A model generated the notes under the pieces. The model saw only the letters and a program-made list of their open reading frames with translations, was not told the DNA's origin and did no database searches. This document shows positions 15,023 to 22,556 of a DNA stretch of 30,920 nucleotides, piece by piece (within the stretch, counting starts at the first letter, position 1; each line of letters opens with the position of its first letter). The stretch is from NCBI GenBank assembly GCA_045533115.1, contig JAZSHF010000057.1, positions 1-30,920 on the forward strand, read 5' to 3'. The position numbers and the translations under genes are program-made. This stretch comes from Colimorpha_A sp045533115 (GTDB taxonomy: Bacteria; Bacillota; Clostridia; Oscillospirales; CAG-272).

Positions 15023-15406
15023 TCACTTTCCGCTATTCGATAGGAACTGATATATTGCGACACCGATAACTCCTGTCATCGGAACCGTGAAGGCGATGCC
15101 CTTGCCGTTTCTGACTGTCTTGAATTTATCTTCAAGGAAACGGAGCGCCATATCTTCCTTATCTTCTCTTATCACGCTGAATATTACCGTTTTGTCTGTA
15201 TCGGTGAGACCGAGATAGGTGAGCATATCGGAGCTTGCCGTTCCCGACGCCGCCATCGACATCTGCATATTCACTTCAAAGCCGCTAATATAGTCAAGGA
15301 ACAGCTCGGTTTTTGAACGGTTTACTATCGTAACGAGCATTTTTAGCTTCGGGGGGAGCAACTTTTTCTGTCTTGAAACAGGCTTTTTTGTCTGCTTTTT
15401 ATCCAT
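15023..15406 (-). CDS. Second, divergent PII-like protein, gene 2 of the DUF1538 operon
   Basis: 127 residues. A basic N-terminal tail (1-20, many Lys) precedes a PII-like ferredoxin fold (about 22-120). It shares the pattern of its neighbour (MLVTIVNR..., GTASSDMLTYLGL, KTVIFSVIREDKEDMALRFLE, GKGIAFTVPMTGVIGVAIYQFL) with little identity. Classical T-loop modification residues are not seen. GAGGAGGG lies before ATG 15406. It is 13 bases downstream of the transporter, so the two PII-like proteins are likely made with it and may form a heteromeric regulator. Family assignment is by pattern only. Confidence 0.72.
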   Translation of the reverse strand: MDKKQTKKPVSRQKKLLPPKLKMLVTIVNRSKTELFLDYISGFEVNMQMSMAASGTASSDMLTYLGLTDTDKTVIFSVIREDKEDMALRFLEDKFKTVRNGKGIAFTVPMTGVIGVAIYQFLSNSGK

Positions 15407-15419
15407 TTTTCAGCCCTCC

Positions 15420-16946
15420 TCACATAAAGTTGATTATCTGCTCGTCATCGGAGCTGAGAATACGCTTCATCGCGATTTTTTCTCTTACGCGCTTGCTGAG
15501 TATCGCTCTGAATCCGAGCGCCTGAATCGTGATAAGGGGCGTCATTGCGACCATTGCGACGATACCGAACGCATCGGTCATTACCTTATCTCCGCCTTGG
15601 AGCGTCATACATACGCCGACGGCAAACGGAAGAATAAAGGTCGAGGTAAGCGGTCCGCTTGCAACTCCACCTGAGTCAAACGCTATCGCGGAATAGAGAC
15701 CCGGAACGAAGAATGAAAGACCGAGTGCGATAAAATAGCCGGGGATCATATAGTAAAGAATGCTGAAATCGAAGACTATTCTTATCATCGAAAGTCCGAT
15801 GGATACTCCGACACCGATTGAAAGCGCAAGCATCATTGATTTCTTGCTGACCGCGCCGCTCGTTATCTCTTCGACCTGACGGTTAAGGACGTGTACCGCC
15901 GGCTCGGCAAGAACAACGACCATTCCGATAATAAATCCGAAGATTATTACGAACGCGGGATTTGAACCGGATAGCTCGGTTCCCATCTTGTAACCGATAG
16001 GCATAAAGCCGATCGTTACAGCCGTGAGGAATATTACAAGACCGAGGACTGTATAGAAGATGCCGACGGCGATAGTCAGCAGCTTTTTCTTCGGGAGCTT
16101 GAGCACGAATATCTGAAGAACGATGAAGAAGAGGACTACAAGTCCTATTGCGATCGCAACCTCCTCCGTTACCGAAAGCAGCGTTTTGAAGATATTGCCT
16201 CCGAGGTTATCGGCAACCGTCGAATAGGTCGGTACGGGGGGCATTTCGTTTCTTGCAAAGATTCCGAGGATCATAACCGCGAGGATCGGTCCGATCGAGC
16301 ACATTGCTATAAGACCGAAGCTGTTTTCACCTACGTTTTTACCGCCTAGAGTTGCCGCGATACCGACACCGAGCGCCATTATGAACGGTACCGTTACCGG
16401 TCCCGTCGTTACTCCGCCCGAGTCGAATGCGAGGGGAAGAAAGGCGTTATTACCGTTGATTATTACGAGCGAGGTTATCGCGAAAAGCATCATATAGAAG
16501 AATATGAGCAGAGAGGAAAGCTGCTTACGGAAAATGATTTTCAGTACCGAAAGGACAAGGAATATTCCGACGCCAATTCCGACGGTCACAATAAGCAGGG
16601 TCGGATTTATCATTTCCTTTACCTGCCCCGCGAGCACCGAAAGATCGGGCTCTGCAACGGTTATCAGAAGTCCCATAAGGAAGCAAACCGAAAGGAGCAG
16701 CATTATCTTCTTTGACTTTGCAAGACCCGCGCCGATATGCTCGCCCATAGGCGTCATCGCGATGTCCGCGCCGAGATTAAACAGACCTATTCCGAGAATG
16801 AGAAAAGCTGACGATATAAGAAAGACCGTCATTTCGGTGCCAGTGAAATTTACTATCGGTGTCAGGTTCAAAAGAAACACGATCGCACTTACCGGAAGTA
16901 CCGATACAAGCGCTTCGTTCAGCTTTTTCAAAAGTATTTTATGCAC
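15420..16946 (-). CDS. DUF1538 (UmpAB-like) membrane transporter, fused tandem form
   Basis: 508 residues from GTG 16946, chosen because the promoter at 16987-17015 leaves it as the first good start downstream. There are about 12 or more membrane helices in two homologous halves. Each half carries a V/L-AEP motif (VAEPDL at 97-102, LAEP at 346-349) and a FDSGGV-GP motif (174-183, 423-432). This internal duplication is typical of DUF1538. From memory, a two-gene DUF1538 system of Halomonas (UmpAB) was reported as a Na+(Li+,K+)/H+ antiporter, and this protein would be a natural fusion of two such units. Monovalent cation/proton exchange is therefore the best guess, not shown here. It leads an operon with two PII-like genes. 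Confidence 0.87.
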   Translation of the reverse strand: MHKILLKKLNEALVSVLPVSAIVFLLNLTPIVNFTGTEMTVFLISSAFLILGIGLFNLGADIAMTPMGEHIGAGLAKSKKIMLLLSVCFLMGLLITVAEPDLSVLAGQVKEMINPTLLIVTVGIGVGIFLVLSVLKIIFRKQLSSLLIFFYMMLFAITSLVIINGNNAFLPLAFDSGGVTTGPVTVPFIMALGVGIAATLGGKNVGENSFGLIAMCSIGPILAVMILGIFARNEMPPVPTYSTVADNLGGNIFKTLLSVTEEVAIAIGLVVLFFIVLQIFVLKLPKKKLLTIAVGIFYTVLGLVIFLTAVTIGFMPIGYKMGTELSGSNPAFVIIFGFIIGMVVVLAEPAVHVLNRQVEEITSGAVSKKSMMLALSIGVGVSIGLSMIRIVFDFSILYYMIPGYFIALGLSFFVPGLYSAIAFDSGGVASGPLTSTFILPFAVGVCMTLQGGDKVMTDAFGIVAMVAMTPLITIQALGFRAILSKRVREKIAMKRILSSDDEQIINFM

Positions 16947-16986
16947 TTTTCTTCTCTCTTTCGGCTTTAATTCATTATCATAATAA

Positions 16987-17015
16987 ATTATATCATAATG
17001 ACGGAAAAAATGCAA
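16987..17015 (-). promoter_or_regulatory. Promoter of the DUF1538/PII-like operon
   Basis: Minus strand: TTGCAT, 17 bases, TATAAT with an extended -10 (TGATATAAT). Confidence 0.78.
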
Positions 17016-17040
17016 ATGAAATCAGTTAATATTTTGTAAA

Positions 17041-17074
17041 GAATAAGCGCCTTTCAGGTGAAAGGCGCTTATTC
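17041..17074 (-). terminator. Terminator of the ydjI-ydjG-TPM operon
   Basis: A perfect 15-bp stem, GAATAAGCGCCTTTC and its complement, with a 4-base loop, 10 bases beyond the stop of the TPM gene. Confidence 0.82.
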
Positions 17075-17083
17075 TTCTTGCTT

Positions 17084-17836
17084 TCAGAATTTTCCGCTTC
17101 GTCCGCCGCCGCGCGAACCGGCTCCCGAGCGTCCGCCGGAATTATTATCGGCGCGCCTGGTGCGTGTGACCGTGCGGTAGAGGTAGAGATCAAGGTCCTT
17201 TGTCAGCATAAAGCTTCCCGAACGAACGTAGTTCGATGCGGTTTTCTGCGGACGAACGCTCTTGAGCTTGCTTTTCATCGAAAAAACGATGATGAGCGAA
17301 ACTACTGCGCCGGCAACGGCAGCTATCAGCAGACTGCCCGCAAGATCAAAGTCAAATGCTTTGTCACAGGCGTTCAGGTATGCCTTAAAGCCCTTATAAA
17401 ACTCGTTATTTTTCAGATGAGGAATCATAGCTTCCTCGATATCGTCGAGAGCTCCGCTATCGAACACATCCTCGGCTTCGCCGTATGTATATATACAATA
17501 ATCGCGCTCACTGTTATGATCGTATTCGGTCGAGATCAGAAGAAGAATTCCGCTTCGGTCTTCTCCCTCGCCGTAGCCGTTATCGTGGTAATAAGCGTCA
17601 GCGTAGGAGCGCGCTGTCTTATAGCCGAGGTCTGTGACGGTCACGATAACGAAGTGCATCTTATGCTCTTTTATGAGCTTTTCTATTTTTTCTTCGAGTA
17701 ACGATTCCTCTTCGTCGGTCAGAATGTCTGCTCCGTCCACTACGAAGTCGAGATCATTTGAGTTAGCAAAAGCAGACGCCGGAATTGAAAGGAAAAACGA
17801 AAGGACAAGAGCCGATATAATAAGTATTTTTTTCAT
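17084..17836 (-). CDS. ydjH: TPM-domain membrane protein (YdjH/YgcG-like)
   Basis: 250 residues with a cleavable signal peptide (1-24). A TPM domain lies outside the membrane (about 28-155, FVVDGADILTDEEESLLEEK is the family's opening strand-helix) and contains acidic clusters DRSGILLLIS and EYDHNSERDYCIYTYG. One membrane helix (165-187) and a Gly/Ser/Arg-rich cytoplasmic tail ending GGGRSGKF follow. TPM domains are linked to membrane-protein quality control and repair. It is the last of three genes, 13 bases after the YdjG-like gene, with ribosome binding site GAGGAGGG. The ydjH name rests on neighbourhood and domain order. Confidence 0.85.
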   Translation of the reverse strand: MKKILIISALVLSFFLSIPASAFANSNDLDFVVDGADILTDEEESLLEEKIEKLIKEHKMHFVIVTVTDLGYKTARSYADAYYHDNGYGEGEDRSGILLLISTEYDHNSERDYCIYTYGEAEDVFDSGALDDIEEAMIPHLKNNEFYKGFKAYLNACDKAFDFDLAGSLLIAAVAGAVVSLIIVFSMKSKLKSVRPQKTASNYVRSGSFMLTKDLDLYLYRTVTRTRRADNNSGGRSGAGSRGGGRSGKF

Positions 17837-17849
17837 ATCCGTTCCCTCC

Positions 17850-18929
17850 TCACATCAACCATACGAGGTACGAGAACGCCATTACAGCCGAAAAGATTCC
17901 CGCAAACCAAAGACCGAGGTACTTGAAGAACGCCTTTTTGTCCATTGGAAGATCACCTACGAATTTGCCTGTTTGACCGTTCATTGCAAAGGTGTAATTT
18001 TTTCCGTTCCAGTTCGTCGTCATAAGCCACACGGGAAGAAGCGCGTAGCGTATCCTGCCCGAGGTGGTTTTAATGAACGAACGCTCGGGAACGACCGTTG
18101 CGTAGCCCATCGTCGTTGACATAAATGCGTTTTCGGTGCTTCTCTTTATTCGCTCGTTTGCGCGCGGCTGGCTTTGTTCGGACGATACGTCGTACTTGTC
18201 GGCAAGGAATCCCGAGAGGTACGCGGTCTTGAAATCGACTGCCTCTGCGAAATTATACGGCTCGATGGATTCCATCAAGGTATCGTCGAGCTTTTCCGAG
18301 CCGTCGACGGGGACGTTATCGAATGAGAGATTTCCCTCTCTGATAAGCGCGTAGTGACTCGTTTCGGTATAGTTATAGTTACTGTCGCTCCAGAAGCGAG
18401 TGCGCGTTGCGTGGTAGCGTATTTTTGCATCGGCATCGGTGTCGAACAGCCAGAACGGAGCGTAGATACCCTTGACCTCGTTTATGCGGTTCTCGTCCTT
18501 AAAGACCTTCGGAAGCAGCTTTTTGCCGCTCAAATGGCGTTTAAGTCCCTCTTTTGCCGCATTTTTATCAAGCTTGAAGGGGATAACGAGGTCGGGCATC
18601 AGCTCGCCGCTGAGGTTTCCGACGAACACGACGGGGTTTCCGCAATACGGGCAGGAGGTCGCGGCGGTAACGTCCTCGCAGACTATCTCACCGCCGCAGG
18701 AATTGCAGGAGTATACTGCCATTCCGTCGTCCTCGCTCCATTTGTTTTCGCTTTCGTTTTTCCAGTCGAACTCGTCCTCCTTGTCGTCGCTTTCAGCGGC
18801 AAGGTTTTTGACGCTTTCGACGTCAAATTCCGTGTCGCAGTAGGGGCATTTCATATTCTGCCCCTTTGTGTTGAACTCCAATTTTCCGCCGCATGACGGA
18901 CATTTATATTCGAGAATTTCGTTTTCCAC
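17850..18929 (-). CDS. ydjG: Zinc-ribbon membrane protein (YdjG-like)
   Basis: 359 residues starting at GTG 18929 with GGAG 6 bases upstream. Two TFIIB/RPB-type zinc ribbons (C10/C13/C28/C31 and C75/C78/C93/C96) are separated by an acidic linker. A beta-rich domain (about 110-330) with GIYAPFWLFD and YALLPVWLMT follows, then one C-terminal membrane helix (336-358). The architecture matches B. subtilis YdjG, which works with YdjH and YdjI at the membrane in the Psp-type envelope stress response. Here it lies 16 bases after the YdjI-like gene. No enzyme motif is seen. Confidence 0.82.
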   Translation of the reverse strand: MENEILEYKCPSCGGKLEFNTKGQNMKCPYCDTEFDVESVKNLAAESDDKEDEFDWKNESENKWSEDDGMAVYSCNSCGGEIVCEDVTAATSCPYCGNPVVFVGNLSGELMPDLVIPFKLDKNAAKEGLKRHLSGKKLLPKVFKDENRINEVKGIYAPFWLFDTDADAKIRYHATRTRFWSDSNYNYTETSHYALIREGNLSFDNVPVDGSEKLDDTLMESIEPYNFAEAVDFKTAYLSGFLADKYDVSSEQSQPRANERIKRSTENAFMSTTMGYATVVPERSFIKTTSGRIRYALLPVWLMTTNWNGKNYTFAMNGQTGKFVGDLPMDKKAFFKYLGLWFAGIFSAVMAFSYLVWLM

Positions 18930-18945
18930 TTGTTACTCCGTGTTG

Positions 18946-20247
18946 TCAGATCATATCTGCGGTGTTAAAGGGATCACCGCACTGAGGACAGAACTTGGGG
19001 GGATTCGACTTATCCTCGGACTCCCAGCCGCACTTGTTACAGCGGTAGGAAGCCGATACAGGCTTCTTAGATCCGCAGTTTGAGCAGAAATTGCCCTGAT
19101 TTACCTGTCCGCAGGCACATTTCCAGCCACTTTCGGGCTTTTTAGAGCCGCAATTTTCGCAGAAGTTTCCGCCGTTTACCTTTCCGCAGGAGCATTTCCA
19201 GCCGTTTGCGGGGGCGGGTGCAGGCGCCTGAGCCTGGTGCTGCTGTCCCATAGCGAAGAGATTGCCTGCGTTATTTCCGCCTGCGTTCATCGCCATTCCC
19301 ATACCGACAAAGCCGTTCATAGCACCGCCTTCGTTGTTTGCCGCCGCCTTCATTGCGTCAGCCTGTGCGCCGACGAGAGTTGCCGCAGCCATCGTAGGAT
19401 CGCGCATAATTGCAACGCGCTGTGCGTCCTGAATGAGCTTTTCCTCGTCCTCGGGGAGCGTGATCGGATTGAGCGCGATGCTCTTTACCTTAAGTCCGCG
19501 AAGTTCCGCCCATTTAGCGGAAAGCGCCTCGTTTATCGCATTTTCAAGCTCGGTCGTATATGCAACTATCTGGTTCGGACGAATACCGAGAATCGAAAGC
19601 TTTGCAAGAGCCGGTGCAAGGGAACTGATAAATTCGGTTTTGAGTTGTGTATCAAGCTCGCTTCTTCTGAACTCGCGCTCAACGTTTCCGCAAACGTTCG
19701 TATAGAAAAGAAGCGGGTTTACGATACAGTAGGAGTAGATACCCGAGCAACGTACCGATACGTCGATATCGAGACCGATCTTATTATCGACAACTCTGAA
19801 CGGGATCGGATTCGGGGTGCCGAACTTGTTATCGTAAAGCTCCTTGGTATTGAAGTAGTAGACTCTCTGATCCTTTGCGGTATCTCCGCCGAAGGTGAAA
19901 CGTCTGCCTATCGTCTTAAAGGTATCGATAATACTCTGACCGAGGCTTCCTGCGAAGATGCTCGGCTCGCTCGAGGTATCGTAGGTATACTGACCGGGCT
20001 CGGCACATACCTCAACTACCTTTCCCTGCTCGACTATCATCATACACTGACCGTCGGCAACCGCAATTCCCGAGCCGTTTGAAATCACGTTATCGCTTCC
20101 CTTTTTATTCGAGGAGCGGCCGCTTACTCTCTTCTGTCCCTTTACGACGAGAACGTCGCTTTCAAGCGCATCACAATAGAAAAATTCCTTCCACTGATCG
20201 GCAAGTGTTCCGCCGATAGCACCTATACCTGCTTTAATAAGTCCCAT
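18946..20247 (-). CDS. ydjI: SPFH-domain protein with three C-terminal zinc ribbons (YdjI-like)
   Basis: 433 residues. The start MGLIKAGIGAIGGTLADQWK is characteristic of the YdjI ('virion core protein') group. An SPFH/band-7-like domain (about 30-275) is followed by a Gly/Ala/Met-rich linker (285-348) and three zinc ribbons: C352/C354/C363/C366, C377/C379/C388/C391 (near-identical tandem copies) and C403/C406/C420/C423. In B. subtilis YdjI helps place PspA at the membrane. No pspA is present here. It is the first gene of the operon, with perfect ribosome binding site AAGGAG and promoter at 20292-20320. Confidence 0.88.
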   Translation of the reverse strand: MGLIKAGIGAIGGTLADQWKEFFYCDALESDVLVVKGQKRVSGRSSNKKGSDNVISNGSGIAVADGQCMMIVEQGKVVEVCAEPGQYTYDTSSEPSIFAGSLGQSIIDTFKTIGRRFTFGGDTAKDQRVYYFNTKELYDNKFGTPNPIPFRVVDNKIGLDIDVSVRCSGIYSYCIVNPLLFYTNVCGNVEREFRRSELDTQLKTEFISSLAPALAKLSILGIRPNQIVAYTTELENAINEALSAKWAELRGLKVKSIALNPITLPEDEEKLIQDAQRVAIMRDPTMAAATLVGAQADAMKAAANNEGGAMNGFVGMGMAMNAGGNNAGNLFAMGQQHQAQAPAPAPANGWKCSCGKVNGGNFCENCGSKKPESGWKCACGQVNQGNFCSNCGSKKPVSASYRCNKCGWESEDKSNPPKFCPQCGDPFNTADMI

Positions 20248-20270
20248 ATTATTTCTCCTTTTCGGATTTA

Positions 20271-20286
20271 TTTCGGTTAACCGTTT
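20271..20286. promoter_or_regulatory. Palindrome at the transcription start of the ydjI operon
   Basis: TTTCGGTTAACCGTTT contains the perfect 10-bp palindrome CGGTTAACCG (20274-20283). It lies just downstream of the -10 box and so covers the expected start site. Candidate repressor site; regulator unknown. Confidence 0.45.
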
Positions 20287-20291
20287 ACTTT

Positions 20292-20320
20292 ATTATATCA
20301 AGTATTTTACGATATTTCAA
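20292..20320 (-). promoter_or_regulatory. Promoter of the ydjI operon
   Basis: Minus strand: TTGAAA, 17 bases, TATAAT with an extended -10 (TGATATAAT). This is a housekeeping-type promoter rather than the extracytoplasmic sigma-W type used in Bacillus. Confidence 0.78.
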
Positions 20321-20465
20321 TGGTAATATGAGTGTTTTTAGGGCAACTTCGGACGCTTTTGAGCAGAAATTGGGAATTTTTTATTCGATTTAGAGGTTTT
20401 TTCGGTCGTTTCTTCAAATTTTGAAGGGTTATGAAAAAAGTTTGGTGACTTTTTTGCAAAAGCTA

Positions 20466-20494
20466 TTTATTTTTCTATATATCTATGATATAAT
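20466..20494 (+). promoter_or_regulatory. Promoter of the nucleotide-salvage operon
   Basis: Extended -10 TGATATAAT (TATAAT at 20489-20494) with a weak -35 (TTTATT). A transcription start about 25 bases before the tdk ATG is implied. Apart from a small palindrome CTTCAAATTTTGAAG near 20415, I see nothing else in 20325-20465. Confidence 0.6.
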
Positions 20495-20524
20495 ATAATA
20501 CTAAAATGAATTTCGGAGGACTGT

Positions 20525-21106
20525 ATGGCAAAGCTTTATTTCAAGTACGGCGCGATGGGGTCGTCGAAAACGGCGCAGGCTCTCATCACCAAATTCAATT
20601 ACGAGGAGCGCTCGATGAAGGTTTGGCTTATCAAGCCCGCCATCGACAACCGCGACGGCGAGAGAATTATCCGTTCAAGAATAGGCCTGAGTGCTACCTG
20701 CGAGATAATCTTTGAAGGCGAAAATATATATGACATTTTCGTTTCAAATCATTCCGACTGCGACGTCATTATCGCTGACGAATGTCAATTCTTCACCGCT
20801 GAACATATTGATCAGCTTCGCAAAATAGTTGACGAATTAAACATTCCCGTTATGTGCTTCGGGCTTCGCGCAGACTTTATGTGCAAGCTCTTTACGGGAA
20901 GCAAGCGGCTTTTTGAGCTTGCCGATTCGATTTCCGAGATAAAGACCATTTGCTCATGCGGCGCGAAGGCGACGGTAAACGCGCGTCTTGACGCTGATAT
21001 GAACATCGTAACCGAGGGCGCGCAGGTGCTTCTCGGGGGTAACGACCTCTACATAGCTATGTGCCACAAGTGCTGGCAGGAAAAGATCAAAAATCAAAAC
21101 AAGTAA
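20525..21106 (+). CDS. tdk: Thymidine kinase (type II)
   Basis: This enzyme phosphorylates thymidine (and deoxyuridine) with ATP for pyrimidine salvage. 193 residues, the usual length. The P-loop GAMGSSKT lies at 9-16, and DECQF (85-89) supplies the catalytic Glu and Walker B Asp. A structural zinc site is formed by C143/C145 and C180/C183 around the lasso loop. GGAGG lies 5 bases before the ATG. It is the first gene of a seven-gene operon; deoC follows after 22 bases. Confidence 0.96.
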   Translation: MAKLYFKYGAMGSSKTAQALITKFNYEERSMKVWLIKPAIDNRDGERIIRSRIGLSATCEIIFEGENIYDIFVSNHSDCDVIIADECQFFTAEHIDQLRKIVDELNIPVMCFGLRADFMCKLFTGSKRLFELADSISEIKTICSCGAKATVNARLDADMNIVTEGAQVLLGGNDLYIAMCHKCWQEKIKNQNK

Positions 21107-21128
21107 CATATAAGTGAGGTAAAAAACA

Positions 21129-21794
21129 ATGGAACTTTCTGCTATTCTTTCTAAATGCGACCATACTCTTCTTGCTCAAGGTGCGACTTGGGCTGAAATC
21201 AAGGCAATTTGCGACGACGGTATCAAGTTTGGCACTGCATCAGTCTGCATTCCCGCTTCCTACGTTAAGCGCGCAAAGGAATACGTAGGCAACAAGCTCG
21301 CTATCTGTACCGTTATCGGCTTCCCGAACGGCTACTCGACGACCGCTACAAAGGTTTTTGAATGCAAGGATGCGCTCATGAACGGCGCTGACGAGATCGA
21401 CACCGTTATCAACATCGGCGACCTCAAGGACTGCCGTTACGACGAGATTCTTTCTGAGCTCAAGGCTCTTAAGGAGGCTTGCCAAGAGAAGATTCTCAAG
21501 GTAATTATCGAAACCTGTCTTCTTACCGACGATGAAAAGATCAAGATGTGTCAGATCGTAACCGAATCGGGGGCAGACTATATCAAGACCTCGACCGGCT
21601 TCTCGACTGCAGGTGCTACCCGCGAGGACGTTAAGCTCTTCGCAGAGAACATCGGCGAGAACGTAAAGATCAAGGCTGCGGGCGGTATTGCTTCCCTTAC
21701 CGACGCTGAGGATTTCATCAAGCTCGGCGCTGACCGTCTCGGCACCAGCCGCATCGTCAAGATCGCAAAGAACGAGCAGCACAGCGGCTACTAA
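21129..21794 (+). CDS. deoC: Deoxyribose-phosphate aldolase
   Basis: This class I aldolase splits 2-deoxyribose-5-phosphate into glyceraldehyde-3-phosphate and acetaldehyde. 221 residues forming a TIM barrel. The catalytic residues are visible: D91 (EIDTVINIG), Schiff-base K153 (ADYIKTSTGF) and K182 (VKIKAAGGI). It is the lower end of deoxynucleoside catabolism and sits next to deoD. The mutase DeoB that links the two is not in this window. GAGGT precedes the start. Confidence 0.97.
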   Translation: MELSAILSKCDHTLLAQGATWAEIKAICDDGIKFGTASVCIPASYVKRAKEYVGNKLAICTVIGFPNGYSTTATKVFECKDALMNGADEIDTVINIGDLKDCRYDEILSELKALKEACQEKILKVIIETCLLTDDEKIKMCQIVTESGADYIKTSTGFSTAGATREDVKLFAENIGENVKIKAAGGIASLTDAEDFIKLGADRLGTSRIVKIAKNEQHSGY

Positions 21795-21817
21795 TTCAAA
21801 ATACAGGAGATATAATT

Positions 21818-22540
21818 ATGTCTAATCATCATACACCTCATATCAAGGCTACCCCCGCGGATTTTGCCAAGACCGTGCTCATGCCCGGTGACCCGCTTCG
21901 CTCGAAGTTCGTTGCCGAGACCTTCCTTGAAAATCCCGTGCTTGTAAACAACGTGCGCGGTATTCAGGGTTATACCGGAACCTACAAGGGTGTTCCCGTA
22001 AGCGTTATGGCAAGCGGTATGGGTATGCCGTCTATCGGCATCTATTCCTACGAGCTTTACAATTTCTTTGGCGTTGAGAATATAATTCGTATCGGATCGG
22101 CAGGAGGTCTGGCTGAAAACGTACAGCTTCGCGACGTTATTATCGGAATGGGTGCTTGTACAAACTCTTGCTATCAAGAACAGTATAACCTCGGCGGCAA
22201 CTTCGCTCCCATCGCCGACTTCGGTCTTCTCCGCAAGGCGGTAAACGAGGCAGAGGCGCTCGGTGTCCGTTATCAGGTCGGCAATCTTCTCTCCTCCGAC
22301 GTATTCTACAATGCTAATCCGTCCTTCAACGACGGCTGGCACCGTATGGGCGTTCTCGGCGTTGAGATGGAGGCGGCGGCTCTCTATATGAACGCGGCTT
22401 ACTCGGGCAAAAAGGCACTGGCTATCTGCACCGTTTCCGACCACATCATTCGCGGTGAGGCACTTGACGCTGACGCGCGTCAGAGCACCTTTACCGATAT
22501 GATGACCATTGCACTTAATATCGCGGCATCCGAAAACTGA
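21818..22540 (+). CDS. deoD: Purine nucleoside phosphorylase, DeoD type
   Basis: It phosphorolyses purine (deoxy)nucleosides to base plus (deoxy)ribose-1-phosphate. 240 residues, typical of the hexameric bacterial type. H5, the GDP loop with R28 (LMPGDPLRS), R91-IGSAGG for phosphate, E183-M-E185 for ribose, and S207-D208 (VSDHI) for base protonation are all in place. AGGAGAT lies before the ATG; the HD-phosphohydrolase gene begins 16 bases later. Confidence 0.97.
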   Translation: MSNHHTPHIKATPADFAKTVLMPGDPLRSKFVAETFLENPVLVNNVRGIQGYTGTYKGVPVSVMASGMGMPSIGIYSYELYNFFGVENIIRIGSAGGLAENVQLRDVIIGMGACTNSCYQEQYNLGGNFAPIADFGLLRKAVNEAEALGVRYQVGNLLSSDVFYNANPSFNDGWHRMGVLGVEMEAAALYMNAAYSGKKALAICTVSDHIIRGEALDADARQSTFTDMMTIALNIAASEN

Positions 22541-22556
22541 TTTTCAGGGGTAATTT

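Noticed and set aside
20325..20465. Possible riboswitch or leader RNA before tdk
   Set aside because: The region lies upstream of the only good -10 box (20489), so it would not be in the tdk transcript. Apart from a small palindrome, no conserved riboswitch core was recognisable.
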